Positions 26,601 through 39,301 of a DNA stretch of 64,000 nucleotides are shown piece after piece. This stretch comes from Struthio camelus. Its lineage: Eukaryota > Chordata > Aves > Struthioniformes > Struthionidae. The notes under the pieces were generated by a model. The model saw only the letters and a list, made by a program, of their open reading frames with translations. It had not been told where the DNA came from and ran no database searches. Every line of letters starts with the position of its first letter. Within the stretch, counting starts at the first letter, position 1. A program made the position numbers and the translations under genes. The stretch lies in the NCBI RefSeq assembly GCF_040807025.1, contig NC_090981.1:42139817-42203816 (forward strand), written 5' to 3'.

Positions 26601-28074
26601 TATTCCTACTACCTATACATACATCCCCCCACACACTCTGAACAATAAATTCCTTGAAAGCACTGAAAAGAATGTTTTGTGATTTTCACACTCTTGTACA
26701 CATCAGGAGATGACGAATTTTCCAAGGAATTTAGTATGTACTTCATGTCCTTGGAAATGAATGAGCTTACAATCCAACAGCTGCATTTTGTGCTCCTTAT
26801 TCTTTTAAGCAGTTCTTCTCCATAAAATTAACTTCTCTAGGCCAAGTTCTTATCTACAGCAGTGTGAAAACAGAGCAGATGCACTAAAGCGAAAAGAGCT
26901 ATTGCAGATTTACTTTGATGTAAAATACACCCTGAATCACCAGTTTCTCTTGAGCTAATTCACAAGTAAAGCCTACTCATGTCCACAAGACCCACAAGAC
27001 CATGCATTAAACTATTATTGGACAAGCAGCAACAACACTCTAGCAGGAAAGCATTTGCTAGGAAGAGAGGACACAGTCACAGCAACAGGAGTTTATAGAC
27101 GTTTTGCCAGGTAATGACAATCTTTTGCAGGTTCTGGCAGATTTACTTTTATCATCTGAGGAGATGATCGGGGCTTCACGGAAGAAATGTTTTATGGGAT
27201 TTAACGACATGAGGAAGGGGGTTTCTGGGAACTGGGACACAGTGAAAGCAGATGTGAAGAAAGAAGGAAAAGGAATAGTTGAGTGTTTTTGACACACTGG
27301 AGAAGAGAAAAGCAAAAAGGAACAAGGGCACAGGGCTTTGTGGATATGGGTTGTGCAGGACCAGCAAAAGGAGGGCAAAGAAGCAGATTCTGAACGCTGG
27401 TCTCCCAGCTGTCAGAAAGCCTCCCAGCATTTCATATGGGCTATGGTATTTCCTTTAATAGCCCCAGCACAGGGACATTTTGGAATCCTGAAGGGGGGGA
27501 CGTAGGAGTGGCAAAAGTACTGAGCTCTCCCTTTTGTCTGGGCTGTCTGTAAGCAGCTGGGCCAGGTTGTTGTGACCTGGAACAACCCAGAAGGGCATGA
27601 AGTGACATGCCCTGCCTAGTTACTGAGTCAAATTCTGCTATTACAGTCAGGGTAATTTGACTAAATTCATTTCAAGCGTTCTTAAATTTATACGTCTTGT
27701 TCTTATTTTTTAAAAACAAGTTTTCAAAATTCCCAGTGAAAACTCTGGAAGTATCAAAGGGACATCCCAAAGATCAAATCTAGGCCATGTCCTAAGGCAA
27801 GACTGGAAAGGATGAGTTCATTCATTTCTGAGCAACCTACCACAAAATGCTCTGCCTCATGACCACTCCAATAAAATGGAAAAAAGTTGGCCAGATGCTG
27901 TCATTAATATGCATTTTGTACTCATGAAAGGGTGTACGTAAGGACAGGCAGAAATAAGACATGCCTTGAGCAGAGCCCAAAGAGAAGGGCACAAATTGTA
28001 TGTGCTGTTTGTAATTTTTTTTTTGAAAGGTAAAATCAGCGTAATTACCTGTAAATCAGCAGAGCAAACACAAA
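23655..28074. other. Unassigned unique DNA between LTR 1 and a microsatellite
   Basis: I see no gene, RNA or repeat I can name. The 103-codon frames near 24600-24930 lie on both strands over the same bases and have no motif, so I treat them as chance. Confidence 0.55.
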
Positions 28075-28200
28075 CCCTTTCATTAGAATATATATTGTAT
28101 GTGTCTGTGTATGCATACAAATGTGCATTTATACATGTAAATATATAAATATACCTATATACACACACACACACATATATATATGTACACACACTTATAC
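28075..28200. repeat. AT/AC-rich simple repeat
   Basis: Mixed TA, TG and CA tracts include seven AC units at 28161-28174 followed by an AT run to about 28183. It is a typical, likely length-variable microsatellite. Confidence 0.85.
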
Positions 28201-31200
28201 AGAGATATTGTGTTTGTTCTCTCTAGCACAGTGAACTACTAGAGGCAGCAAGACTAAATTCCATCTCCAGTGAGGTGACTGGACGCAAAGTCCTGCAGCA
28301 TAAACGTAACATACTTTGAACCCAATGTTGGCTGGAACAGAAACCCGAAGATCTCCTTGTAGTAGTCAATATAGAACAGTCTCTCATACACTGCTCACCA
28401 CGCACCAGTGACAACTTGCCAAGTACTGGAGTCCAGCAAGCAGCGAGGAATGGCAGAACTTCCTGCCACACAAACAACCATTTACCGGACTATTCTCAGA
28501 AACAAAGAATTTTCTGTTTTCCCTAAAACTGTTAGAGCTCCCTTCCTAGTAAGATTTCTCAGAGAGTAGTCTCATTAACATAGAAGCAATACTGGCAACA
28601 ATTACTATAGAAAAAAGGAGAGGCCTGTGGTTACACAAGACAGTCCTCGTGGCCTCAGTCATATTTCCTCCATCCAGAACATATCAGGCTGTTTCACTGT
28701 TTGAGAGTACCCTTGCAAGAAAACATAAACCTATGCAAACTTTCTTGTTTACCAGGAGGTTGCTAATCTTCAAAGAGCACGAGGGTTTTCTGTTATGGCA
28801 TTTCTTTGTAAAGGTATCTATCTGATATTTATATTCATTCTTCCTCCTCAGACCGCAATGCAAACTCCCACTCTTATCTCTTTCCGTGGGTTTTAGCCTT
28901 GGAGCTTACCCAGCCTTGCACAACACAGAGCTGGTGCAAAGTGAAAGGAAGTTCTGCAAAGCAACCAGAAAGCAATCACATCTTTGTGGAGTCAGCTTCC
29001 TGCTCATCTGCACTCCAGCTCCCAAGAGGACAAGGTAACCAAGAGTCAGTAGTCATCTGGGGTGAGGAAGAAGACGCACTGCCAGAGTGGCCAGGGCTTT
29101 GCCTTGGGGAAGTCCTCTAGGAGGTTCATCCAAGGGCTTCAGTAGCCTTTCACTTAGCATGCAGTCTGTGACCCTGTCACGCACAACTCAGGAGCAGCAC
29201 CACTGCCTTCACAGGCCAAAGGATACAGTTTTCAATCACATGCATCAGCCTGACTGTGATTTCAAAACAAACTACTTCCACCCATCTAGTTAGGGTTTCT
29301 CCATTGCCCTTGAGACTCTTTGGTAATATCCACACAACTGAAAAGGAGAGACTACTCATAGCAACACAGGCTTAGGATTTTCTGTGATTTTCTTCTCCAG
29401 CGTATAAGTTTTTTAACATGTTCTCAGGTGTATAACACATCCCTGCAATGAGATTAACTCCCAAAGTTCAAACCAAAGCCTCTTTGCCTCCTCTTTTCTA
29501 CTTTATTGCCTGTGCTACTTTCTTCAGAAAACACTCTTCACCTTACAATATGCACACAGTCTAGCCTCCCAGTTCCTGCAGCCAGCTCCAAGGTAAAACC
29601 AAACTCCTCTGAAAAAACGAACACTACTTTACCAAAAACACACAACGAGAACAGGAGGCTAAATCCTGCAATACTACAACTCTTGCTAAGGTACTTCTGA
29701 GCACCTTCATCTATTCAGATAATTAAAAGGCCAGTATTTGAAGCTGTGAGAAATAAGCAGCCTATTAAAGGAGCTGAGCTACCTGAAGTCAGTCTCATGG
29801 GGTATATGCAGAAGCATCCCCTTTACTCTGCAGGTTTGCAGTGTCCAACCCATTCGACTCCCCCCTCGCCTGCCTCTAGGCCTCTGCCAGAGGAACTGCA
29901 CCACCCTGGCACTTGCTTGAAGATCCAGAGACAGAACCACTTGCATCCCTCCAGAAGACAGCATCCTTAACATTAACATCGATCTCCTTTCCTGTCTTCC
30001 CTCTTATCGTTCTTCTGCTGTGGCTCCTACAAAACATTATCTTTATTTAGAGCCAAATTTGACAGGTAAAGGAGGTATAAAACACAGACAAGAAAAGCAG
30101 CATTGTTTTGCTCATGGGAAAACAAACATGGAGAACTTTTTTTCCTAAAGCCAACATTCTGTCCCAATAAATGGTAACATTTCTATGGATGTTAGGAAAA
30201 AAAAAACCCACTGTCTTTAAATTCTACAGCAGGATATTCTGCTACTTATTCTACAGGATTCTTTCACCTACCATTCAGAAAAACCATTTCATGGCAAATC
30301 CTAAAGGATTTTTCTGTATGAAGTTACATGCACAAGTTCTGGTCTCTTGATATTCTCAAGCACCCTACACAGTCTGAGCCACTTTCTCTGGGGAGCAACA
30401 AATCAGTGCCCATTAAAACGTGACCTTTTGGTTCCATTGTCAACAAGCAAAGGCAACTGTCTGCAATACGACAAGGGGAACCCTTGCCAACAAACTGGAT
30501 TTCTGGATAGCAACAAACATCACTCACTGCTAAAGGTTATAAGAAACAAAGCCACAGGCTGCTGGACACCAATTTATGAAAATCCAGTACAACTCCAACT
30601 GCACAGTGCAAAATTGGACTTCCTCAATTTCTACAGAGGCACCAATCATTCTCTGACATGTTGCTTATGTGCATGCAACTCAAATAACTTTACCCTTTTC
30701 TTTAGTTTTATCCTATCCCTATCCCTTTTCTGTTACCAGTTTTGCTATTACTTTCCTACCTTTGACCTGCCTGTTCTCGCCCAAAATGACCTAGTTCTGA
30801 GCTTTGAATCATTTTCTTGCAGATATTAGCTTGCTTGAATCTCGTTCATCTCCTAAACATGCTCTATCCCCTTCCTCCCCCTGGTTATTCAGTTAAGCAC
30901 AGCCTTAACTTACATCATTTGAGTAGCTTTTTAGCTGAACTGAGCAACACCTTCCATGGTGTTTTTACTCTCACCACTGATCACGCCTTTTCTATTCGAT
31001 GCATCATACAACATGTCACTTACTGTTACTACTACTGGTAACAGGACACCAGATTGCTTTTAACAGCTATCTCTGTGAAAAATGTGAAATATCATTCATG
31101 CTCAAGTGGTGAACGGGTTTCTGGATTGGGAAAGATGAGGGGAGTTGTTACAAATTTCTGGAATTAAATCCTCATGTCATTTGACAGAAATCTTAGTGAT

Positions 31201-32267
31201 TATAAATGTGTGTGACTGGCTGGCCCATATTACAGCACCCTGTTCTAATTTTAATGTATTTTTTCATTAAATTAATCATATCTTTGATACCTCTGTCCTG
31301 GTAGGATGATGAACTGTTTCATTTGTTAGAAGTCCGAATTACTATGGGTTGGATTACACAGAATTGGAAGATTTTCCTAGGCCAGTAGCTTTCTCTGCAA
31401 ACAAAAGTGTCCTGAAAATGCTCTAATCAATATTTTAATAGCTTTTGTATGAAACAAATGGATGTTAAAAGCAGGATCTTAATATCTGTTTATACAATGG
31501 CTAATGCAATTCAGCAGCAGGGGTCACATATTGCTCCCAGCTTCCAGGGCTGCAGTCACTCCACCTTGCCTACACAAAAAGCCCAATGCACCTCTGATTT
31601 TCCCACTGACAGAGGCAGACCACACAGGTTTCTCTCCCCTGTGCACCCTGGACTGTGAGTCGTGTATTGTATTGTATCAGTATTTGAACAAAAAATGTCC
31701 CAGAAATAACCAAGTATTACAAGGATACTGGTTGGGAATTCATCAGGTTGTACCTCTTTCCCGCAAGCCAATACTACGCTAAAGAAGATGCAGCAGAGCT
31801 CCAGTTGCTCAGCTGAGAAAATCAAAGATGTCAGCACCTGCGCTCATTACAGATCCCACACTTTTCTCTCGCAGGAGTATGAGGAAAGCCTTAATGTAGT
31901 TCCCGGAGACTACAGAGTTAAGAAAGGTTGAGATCAATACTCCAACTGTGGAGGAAAATGAGAAAATAAACTTTATACGAATTGTAGTTTTGTCCCTATG
32001 GTTACAATTTTTATGCTTTGCTTAAGGGATAGCATATTACTGTACAGAAATCTGCAGGAGGCGCTGTGAGTGCGTTACTCTGAACTTGGAGACAGCAAGC
32101 TTTGGCGAAGTGTAAAAGCTCAAGTCCATGGTGCAAAACCCTACAAAACATCAACCCTGTATTAATCACTAAGGTGACTGACACGCAAATGGACAACTTG
32201 ACATCTCTGACTCCTTTTGCGGGGAAGCTGCTATGACAAGAACTGCTACCACCTTTAACACAAACCA
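28201..32267. other. Unassigned unique DNA
   Basis: No gene is supported. A 160-codon plus-strand frame at 30347-30829 has no motif and ends in a low-complexity hydrophobic run caused by pyrimidine-rich DNA. The 32011-32267 part may be eroded continuation of the transposase-like remnant to its right. Confidence 0.5.
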
Positions 32268-33080
32268 TCATCTGCGTATCACCGTGCAAACAGTGCAGAT
32301 GCTTCGTGCAAGTCGCTTACATTCACCATTCAGAAACACTGCCTTGCGTGCCCAACACCACTTGTTTGCCCTTGCACTGTCACTCACAAAAACAAAGGCA
32401 GTGATTTTGTTAAAAGGAAGACCATATTTCTGAATGGCTTCTATCACCGACTGACTCACTGTTTTGAAGGTCACTATTTGAAGAGACTACTAAATGAGAT
32501 TTAGGTACCAAATCTCCTCCTGGAGTCCTCACGAACCATCAGCAAAAGAATAAAAGTCATTACTCCAACACTGAGAAAACAGTGACCTTCATTTGTCTTC
32601 TGTGATAAGGCCGAGCTACTATAAGTCAGTAAACTTCTGCCCTATGACGCACTTGTTCTATTGCTGCTCTAGAAGTCAACCAACTCACTGTATTTTAGTT
32701 TTCTTTCTTACCACAAATTCGACTGCTTGCAGCTTCTGATCACACAAAGTCCCCTGAAGACTGTGTGTCACAGCTTCCTCCTTGTGCGAAAATCACAGCA
32801 ACATTACACACAGAACACAGGTCAGCAATTTTCAGGAATTGGATCTTTCTGGTATTTTTCACTTCTCCTTACTGTTCTACATAAGTGATACGTATCACTT
32901 TGCCTGCACTTGAAGCAGCAAGTTCTTCAAAAATCATTTTCGCCTCCGTTGCATCACTCCCTGGCACTGTGACAAATGTTGCTGCCTGAACGACAGGGCT
33001 GCACCCTATGCGCTCACAGCAGCTAACCGGTAACTTTGCTGCGTGAGGAGCCACTTGATATCCACACCCACAAAGCATAC
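32268..33080 (-). pseudogene. Decayed hAT/BED-finger transposase-like sequence
   Basis: Read on the minus strand, three blocks look like coding sequence. Block one, 33078-32869, contains GSDATEAKMIFEELA. Block two continues in the same frame after a stop and has a CSVCNVAV motif around 32798-32818, like the first cysteine pair of the CGBP1/BED type zinc finger found in hAT transposases. Block three, 32474-32268, holds KYGLPFNKITAFVFVSDSAR, resembling the DUF659-type core of hAT enzymes in which an aspartate in VSD-A is catalytic. It is followed by a CWA triplet where related proteins often have C-A-H. The zinc-ligand histidines are missing and several stops interrupt the blocks, so no active enzyme is made. 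No terminal inverted repeats or target duplication were found. Alternative: an unrelated decayed gene. Confidence 0.45.
32883..32900. repeat. 18-bp perfect palindrome inside the transposase-like remnant
   Basis: AAGTGATACGTATCACTT is fully self-complementary. It overlaps the end of the first coding-like block (32869-33078), so it may be coincidence from codon sequence. Confidence 0.8.
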
Positions 33081-34175
33081 ATTATTAAGCAATTAAAGAT
33101 CCATTCAATATGATGAATACTACATTAATTGGAAAGAGATCACTGTATCGCAGTTCAAGATTTCTAGGCATACTGTTTCTTACATGAGAAAAAGGAGTGC
33201 TGACCACAGACATTACCTGAGGAATGCCAAGAGCTCAAGGAATCTACCCCAATATGGATGTTACATGACAAACTGATTTTTACAGTGGGATGAAACGTAT
33301 GCAAGTGATAGCTATGTGAACACAGAATGAAAATAACTGCAAATGTAAAAGGAAGGAATACAGATCTTTCAAATCAAGAGCAAAGGTGATCTTAAAGAAG
33401 CACTAATAGGGAAATTCCCTATTGGGCAGAAATCTTACTAAATTTACCCAAGCTTTACCAAGGGTTTGCATATTTGCAAACATGAACCACTACATTCAGA
33501 GGAGCGCAATCATGGGGCCAGATGAGTCATTTATTATCTTAATTAATAATATATTTAACTGCATATGACCACATCATCTTAGTAAGATAAAAATTATGGT
33601 AGCCCTTTGTTTGTGGAAAGCCCCAGCTCAGGTCTTTCTTTCACCTCTGACATTTTCTGATCATCTGGTATTTGTTAGCCTAACATTACATTGACCTAGG
33701 CTCCCTGTAATATTTACTTACATATGCTAAACTACTTTTTATACTTTTAAACTATTCTCCCTTTAATGGTTATCATATACTAATCCCTGTATTATCTTAT
33801 GTTAACTACAACACTTAGGCCTAATAAAACTGTTAGGATTAAATGATAGCTCTTACCCGCAAGTATTCCCAAATGTGGATCTGTGACTCTAAGAACAAAT
33901 AAGGCCCATTTTAGTATCAATTTATACTGGAAAGAAATGGTAAGTTTTGGTCCAAATGAAGTGTTTCGGCATTCCAAATCAGGGTGACTCAGAATCCCTT
34001 GCTCTGCAAAAAGCTCACTACTTTTTCTGTACTGCGATAATAGCATTGACTTCGTTTATGTTGAGACACTCCTATTCAGAAATGGTCTAAACCACAGCAT
34101 TGTTATTTTTCTAAATTATTCTCTATCCTAAACTGCTCCTCATTGTTCCAATGCACTGCTAAATATTCTTCCTCT
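33081..34175. other. Unassigned AT-rich DNA left of LTR 2
   Basis: No gene is seen. It contains a 9-bp inverted repeat with a 1-nt centre at 33405-33423 (AATAGGGAA and TTCCCTATT). Confidence 0.55.
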
Positions 34176-34180
34176 TCCAC
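34176..34180. repeat. Target-site duplication, left copy (TCCAC)
   Basis: TCCAC precedes the second LTR and recurs at 35165-35169. It differs from the GGACA duplication of the first LTR, so the two insertions were separate events. Confidence 0.9.
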
Positions 34181-35164
34181 TGCGACGCGCCACTAGAGGG
34201 GCGTCCGGGATTCTTTCGGATTCCGGGCTTAGTTGCACTGAACTCGAGAGATCATCTTTTGTCAGATGTAAGAATTTATTAGATCTAAGCGGTTCTACAC
34301 ATATGACGGACACTGGACAACACTAAACCATCAACAGCAGACAATCTACAAGCATAACAAAGCTAAGAAGTATAGTAAAGAATTAAAAACAGAACAGACT
34401 ACACATATCAGAGCTCTATGGTTAAACCACGGAAGCACAGTACAATGACTGCTCTCGGATGCACGGTATAATGACCGCTCTCGCCCTTTCCTTGTCCTTA
34501 TGGGCCACCCCTCCGGTATAGTTTTCCCCGGATTGTTCTCACCACGCTCGAGCTGCGCCAAGAGGATTCAGGTTCTCTCTGGCAGTTGGCATCAGGGGCG
34601 TCCCCGCTGCCGGGTGGGTTGTCGGGTCCGCAGGCCAGCTGACGGTGAGTCCGAGTCCACACAGAGGCATGTGGCTTACTTCCTTTTATCCTTCCCCGGC
34701 TTAGTTCATTAATCAGCGCCAGACCCCAGACCGTAGCTGGACAACGGAACAGATGGTCTCAGGTGATAACAGTATGGATGCCAACAGGATGGTCAACAGG
34801 ATGCTTAGCAGTGCATTCAGCAGTTATCAATCAGTGCGCATGTTTAACAGTTGCACGTTTAACAGCTGTCAGTGCGCACAGTCAGCAGCTGTCAGTGCGC
34901 ACATTCAGCAGCTGTCAGTACGAAATTCCAAGGTACCTAGATGCTTACAGTGTGAGTCTGCGGTGTCACTTCTCCTTTGCTGACTCGGTTTGCTCTGCAC
35001 TCATGAGGCTCTGCCCTCATGCAGCTACGGCAACCCCGCAGTGCGGTGGCTCTGGCCGTGGTGCACCCGGGGTTCCTAAACTCTTGGGGAGCACCCCAGA
35101 GCAAACCCCACTTCTACGGGCCGTACCATCCTGAGTCCCACGCTTGCCTGTGTGGCGCCTATCA
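34181..35164 (-). mobile_element. Solo LTR of the same endogenous retrovirus family, copy 2
   Basis: It is 984 bp, the same length and orientation as the copy at 22666-23649, with a constant offset of 11515 and no indels. By reading, only two substitutions separate them: C/G at 22683 versus 34198 and G/C at 22713 versus 34228. It starts TG, ends CA, and is flanked by TCCAC on both sides. The polyadenylation signal (34275-34280), 26-bp units (34435-34486) and 23-bp E-box units (34863-34922) are conserved. The near identity implies recent insertion of both copies, or homogenisation by gene conversion. Internal proviral sequence is absent. Confidence 0.93.
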
Positions 35165-35169
35165 TCCAC
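35165..35169. repeat. Target-site duplication, right copy (TCCAC)
   Basis: Matches 34176-34180 and closes the second LTR insertion. Confidence 0.9.
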
Positions 35170-38100
35170 TCTGGAAAAAAGCGTATTTCAATGATGTAGT
35201 CCATTACAACCATTTGAAGCAGTACAGAATGATGTTTCAGATTCTCCAGTGTTTTGGGCAAATTCAGGAATTTCGTACTTCTCTCCCCATTTCCTTTTTG
35301 TAATCTGTAAGTTTTGTTCTTACTATTGGTCCCAGAGAGAAGGAAGGTCTTCTAGAGAAATATAAGGCGTGCTTGCCCTGTAGCCAGAGGGGTAACAAAT
35401 CCCTTGTCATTACAATGCACATCTGCAGAGGAACAGACAGGCTTGCTCAGTTACATGAGCAAGTCCTTGGGGAAAGGAGAGGGAACTGTACCTTTTAGCA
35501 TACAAAAATACAGATAACTTTTATAAGCGTGTGTACATGAGTAAGCTGAAAGTAAGCTAATACATAAAGAGAATAAACAAATAGTCATTAGGAATTATTT
35601 TGGCCATAACTTTGTTAATTCTCTAGAGGTAGTCTCTAGAATCTGCCTGTGCCGTATCAACAGTTGTAGCCAGATTTAATGCATTTGCTTTCTTACTTGC
35701 CTTCCACGACAGATCTCGTGTTCTTGACTTCTGGTTGCCACAGATTCTAAAGCATAAAATAATGATTATTCCAGCCAAGTTCAGTCTTATTAAAGTTTGC
35801 TGCTCAGCTGCTCTGTCCTCACAAGCAGCACAAGAACAGCTCTGTGGGCTTCTTGGTCTTTGCAAGACAATTATGTAGGCTAGAAAGGAAAGAAGCACAA
35901 AGTAAACAACAGACTGGTCAAATAAGGATAGAAAGCCCCTAAGCAGGACCTATGAGATCACAGTGAAAAGAAACGTACGCATACTCACACACACATACAC
36001 AAGGCATTCTTATATCCCTCTACTTATATTCATCTATATAATTGGGCAGAATACACTGAGCAGAGGTTTTTTCTTTTAATATTGTGGGAGGAAGTTGGTA
36101 TAAAGCAATCAGAGAAAGATCCTCAGTGTGACCTTTCTGGGCTGATGTATGCTGCAGATATCCCCAAAGCTGATGGAGAAAGCATGATTCATTTTCATAA
36201 ATTATTGAAGCAAAACAAACTTTCAGCATCCAGAAATAAATATCACATTGGTAATTGTTGTATTATTCACCATATATGTGCTGACTGAAAACCTATGTGC
36301 CAAGCAGAATTAAAATCAATGAGTCAAATGTCAGACTCATGCCAGAGAGGCAATAAGGACATACGTACACATACACAGATATACGAAATGTTTGCAGGCA
36401 GCTTACTTCCTATTAGAGCTACCATGCTTGCTTAGCATTTAATATTAGTTTGCTTTTTAAGAATTATTTATACTTTTTGTTTTAAAGGGGGCATCAAGTC
36501 TCAGAATTCAGCGTGTATTCTGAATATTCCAGTTATGTGTATGCTGGATGGGTGGAGAAGTCCAGAGTTTTAGCTTCTGTTCATATTACTTTCTTACTTG
36601 TTTTAGACCACAGGTTTGAAGAATACGACAAGGAGGTTTTCCTTCCCCACTGTCAGAAGTGGTATACATCTCAATAATACATCTTCATTTTATCACAGGG
36701 ACGCAGTATCACAAAGAGGCTGCAGAGTAGAAGTTACCTAGCCACAGGTGCAGAAAAGAATACCATATATGATCAGCCAGAAAGGAATGATGGGGAAAGG
36801 AGCCAGCAGAAAATGGAATATATCTGGGGGGGGATTTGAAGAGATTATGTATGATATCAAGTTATGAATATCAAACACTATCTTGAGATTAGTTTGCATA
36901 ACTCTTATTAGCACTTCTGCTCTTCAAAACATTTTGCAAACATTACCTAATCGCTGCCAATGGCATGCTACACGATATTACAACCTTATCGTGACTAGAC
37001 GCCTTTTCACTGAAAAAATGTTTCACCAGAACACCTAAGTTTTTCATATTCATGCAACAACAAAATAAAAAACACCCTTTTAAAACTTTTTTTTCCTTCA
37101 AAGGAAAGTCAACATGGTTGGAGAAAAAAAAATCAAAAGTCGAGTATTCTGTAGAGGAACAGTTTTGGCAGACTTTTCTTGACAAGCGTACTGGTAACTT
37201 ATGCAAAGCCATATAGCAATTCAAAATCAAGCTCAGAGCTTTGCTTCCAAATCAGAGTATAATTAACATCCAACTGACAATATTTAAATAGCTTTGTCAT
37301 CCAAGTAAAACTAGTTTATTTGTACTTTTAAACTTTTTTCCTTCTGCATTCTGCATCTGTGATGCCTTGTCCCTTCTTTGTCACAGTTCCACTCATGCCT
37401 TGGTTTGCTCCCGCACCTTACAGTATCCAAAAAGTAGAATTCAAGAGCTGCCTGCAATTACACCTTTATACTGATACGGGAGGGGAAAGAGAGAAAGTAA
37501 TGCTGCTTAAATGATGGCTCATTTAAGCACCGTGAGGTCAACATACACAAAATGGCACTGTTTCAGCTATATTCAGGCCCTGAGATCTTGCTATTTCTTT
37601 ACACACTTACCTAATAAGAAGATAAGGCCTCAGGCATGTAATTATTGCATTGGCCCAAATCTAAGATGACCTCCAATCTAAGACAAGCTGCATTTTTCAA
37701 AGTAATAAGAGTAATAATGGAAAAATAGTGACAGAAATGAAAACAACAAAATGCATATTAAAAAAATGAAAGCTTTCAGGCCCTCCTGGTCTTATATGTA
37801 ATCCACAAGCAGCTCCCCACCACCTTCATGCAGAAACTCGCTTCCCTGCCTCTCCCTAGGCCTGGCTTTTCACCAGTCCCTACAACATAAGCAATCCCTC
37901 TTCATCCCTCACAACCCTCCCAGCTGGCCTCACAGAGCCCCCTCCGCTCCCACTTTAGGCAGCGCTAACACGGGGGTACAGACCTCCCGGCTCCTCTGCC
38001 CAGGGCAAGCATCCCTCCCTCCCACAAACACCCAGCAGCAGGGCCCCCAGCTCTGCCCCCAGCCCCAGAAGACACTGCTGTCTTCATAAAGTAACCCTGC

Positions 38101-39298
38101 TCCCAAAGCAGTACCTGCAAACAGGATTTTCTACCAATTTAATTACAAAACAAACCCTTTCATAAACGTAGGGTAATACACTTGTCAAGTCCAATGCTGC
38201 AAAACCAGGGTCTGCTTATTACTCCTGTTGCCAACATACAACAAAATCTGTTTCTGATCCATTAAATATTTCAGATATTTGCAAGCACAGAAGCGCAACA
38301 CTGATTTGCTCTAGAGGCCATTCTTGACACTGGAAAACAAGGAATCAACAGCGTGACGACAGAGAATACGGCAAGAGGCCAGAGCGCACCTCTCCCGTGG
38401 TGGGGTCCCTGCAGCTGCCCCAGGAAGGAGGCTGGCCCTCGGCTCCCAGAGCGCGGGCGCGTGCTTATAAGACGACAGCCACGATTACTAGCAGAAATTA
38501 CATTTTGCTTCCACGGCTTGCAGTTCACACTTCAACTGTTTCTCTTTCCTTCTGATATTTAATTACAATTTACTCTTCCTCCGAGGGGGGCTCCATGGAG
38601 CCTTGCAAAGTGGAGTTTAAAACTCTTTTTCAGGAAATAGAAAGAAATTTCTGGAACAGGAACAGCTGCTTTGCAACTGTCAAGAATTAGGCTTCTCAGA
38701 AATCCTTTCAGTATATGCCTTCTACAATTTTTAAAGTAACCTGGTGGCAGGAACGGGATTCCTGTAGAGGCAACAAACAGAAAGGAGAACCAGCTTGGAG
38801 CCTGAAGCAGGATCCCGCTGGGGAAAAAGCAGATGCTTTACACAAAGATGTATTCAGGGTGCGAGTGTGCAGCAGTGGCACCTCTTCATTAATTTCCAGT
38901 TGCAGATGTTTATTTTCTGTAATTCATGTCCTATTAAAAACCTCAGCTTGACTTTTACATTGAGCTGGCATCACTGACTGTTAAATTTCTTTCTAACTTG
39001 TAAACTGTATCTCTGAGTAGGGGTGTTGTTCCAGGAGGCTGTGACATGCAGGCTCGCATAAGCCATGCTATTGCTCCACGACCAGCAATCGTAGGTGAGA
39101 GCTGCAGGCTTCTCCACCGTACCCACGCCAGGAGCACCGTGGGCTGGGGCTGACAGCCCAGCCCTGATGGTACTCCAGGTGCCAAGCAGCACAGCTACTG
39201 CAGACTGCTCAAATCGCTGGGTCTGCCCCAGCTTCCCTAATCTCAGGCCTTTGGACCTTTATGTTGAAACACCTCTACCAGTCCAAGTTCTTTGATTA
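35170..39298. other. Unassigned DNA with a C-rich block and a GC-rich TATA-containing patch
   Basis: No gene is recognised. 37795-38070 is a C-rich, CpG-poor block on the plus strand. 38370-38462 is GC-rich with GCGCGGGCGCG and is followed by CTTATAAG at 38464-38471. Because the box is symmetric it does not give a direction. A minus-strand 91-codon frame at 35623-35898 is discussed as a weak lead. Confidence 0.5.
38370..38471. promoter_or_regulatory. Candidate promoter: GC-rich patch with TATA-like box
   Basis: A locally GC- and CpG-rich stretch ends in CTTATAAG. It stands out in an AT-rich surround, which is how small vertebrate promoters can look. No linked gene is visible on either side, so a noncoding RNA promoter or an inert GC patch are both possible. 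Confidence 0.25.
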
Positions 39299-39301
39299 GG
39301 C

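Noticed and set aside
30347..30829. 160-codon plus-strand frame
   Set aside because: It has no motif, and its hydrophobic C-terminal part comes from a pyrimidine-rich tract. There are no splice or homology clues.
22666..35164. The two LTRs as the ends of one 12.5-kb provirus
   Set aside because: Each LTR has its own perfect target duplication, and the DNA between them shows no gag, pol or env genes or primer-binding site next to the LTRs.
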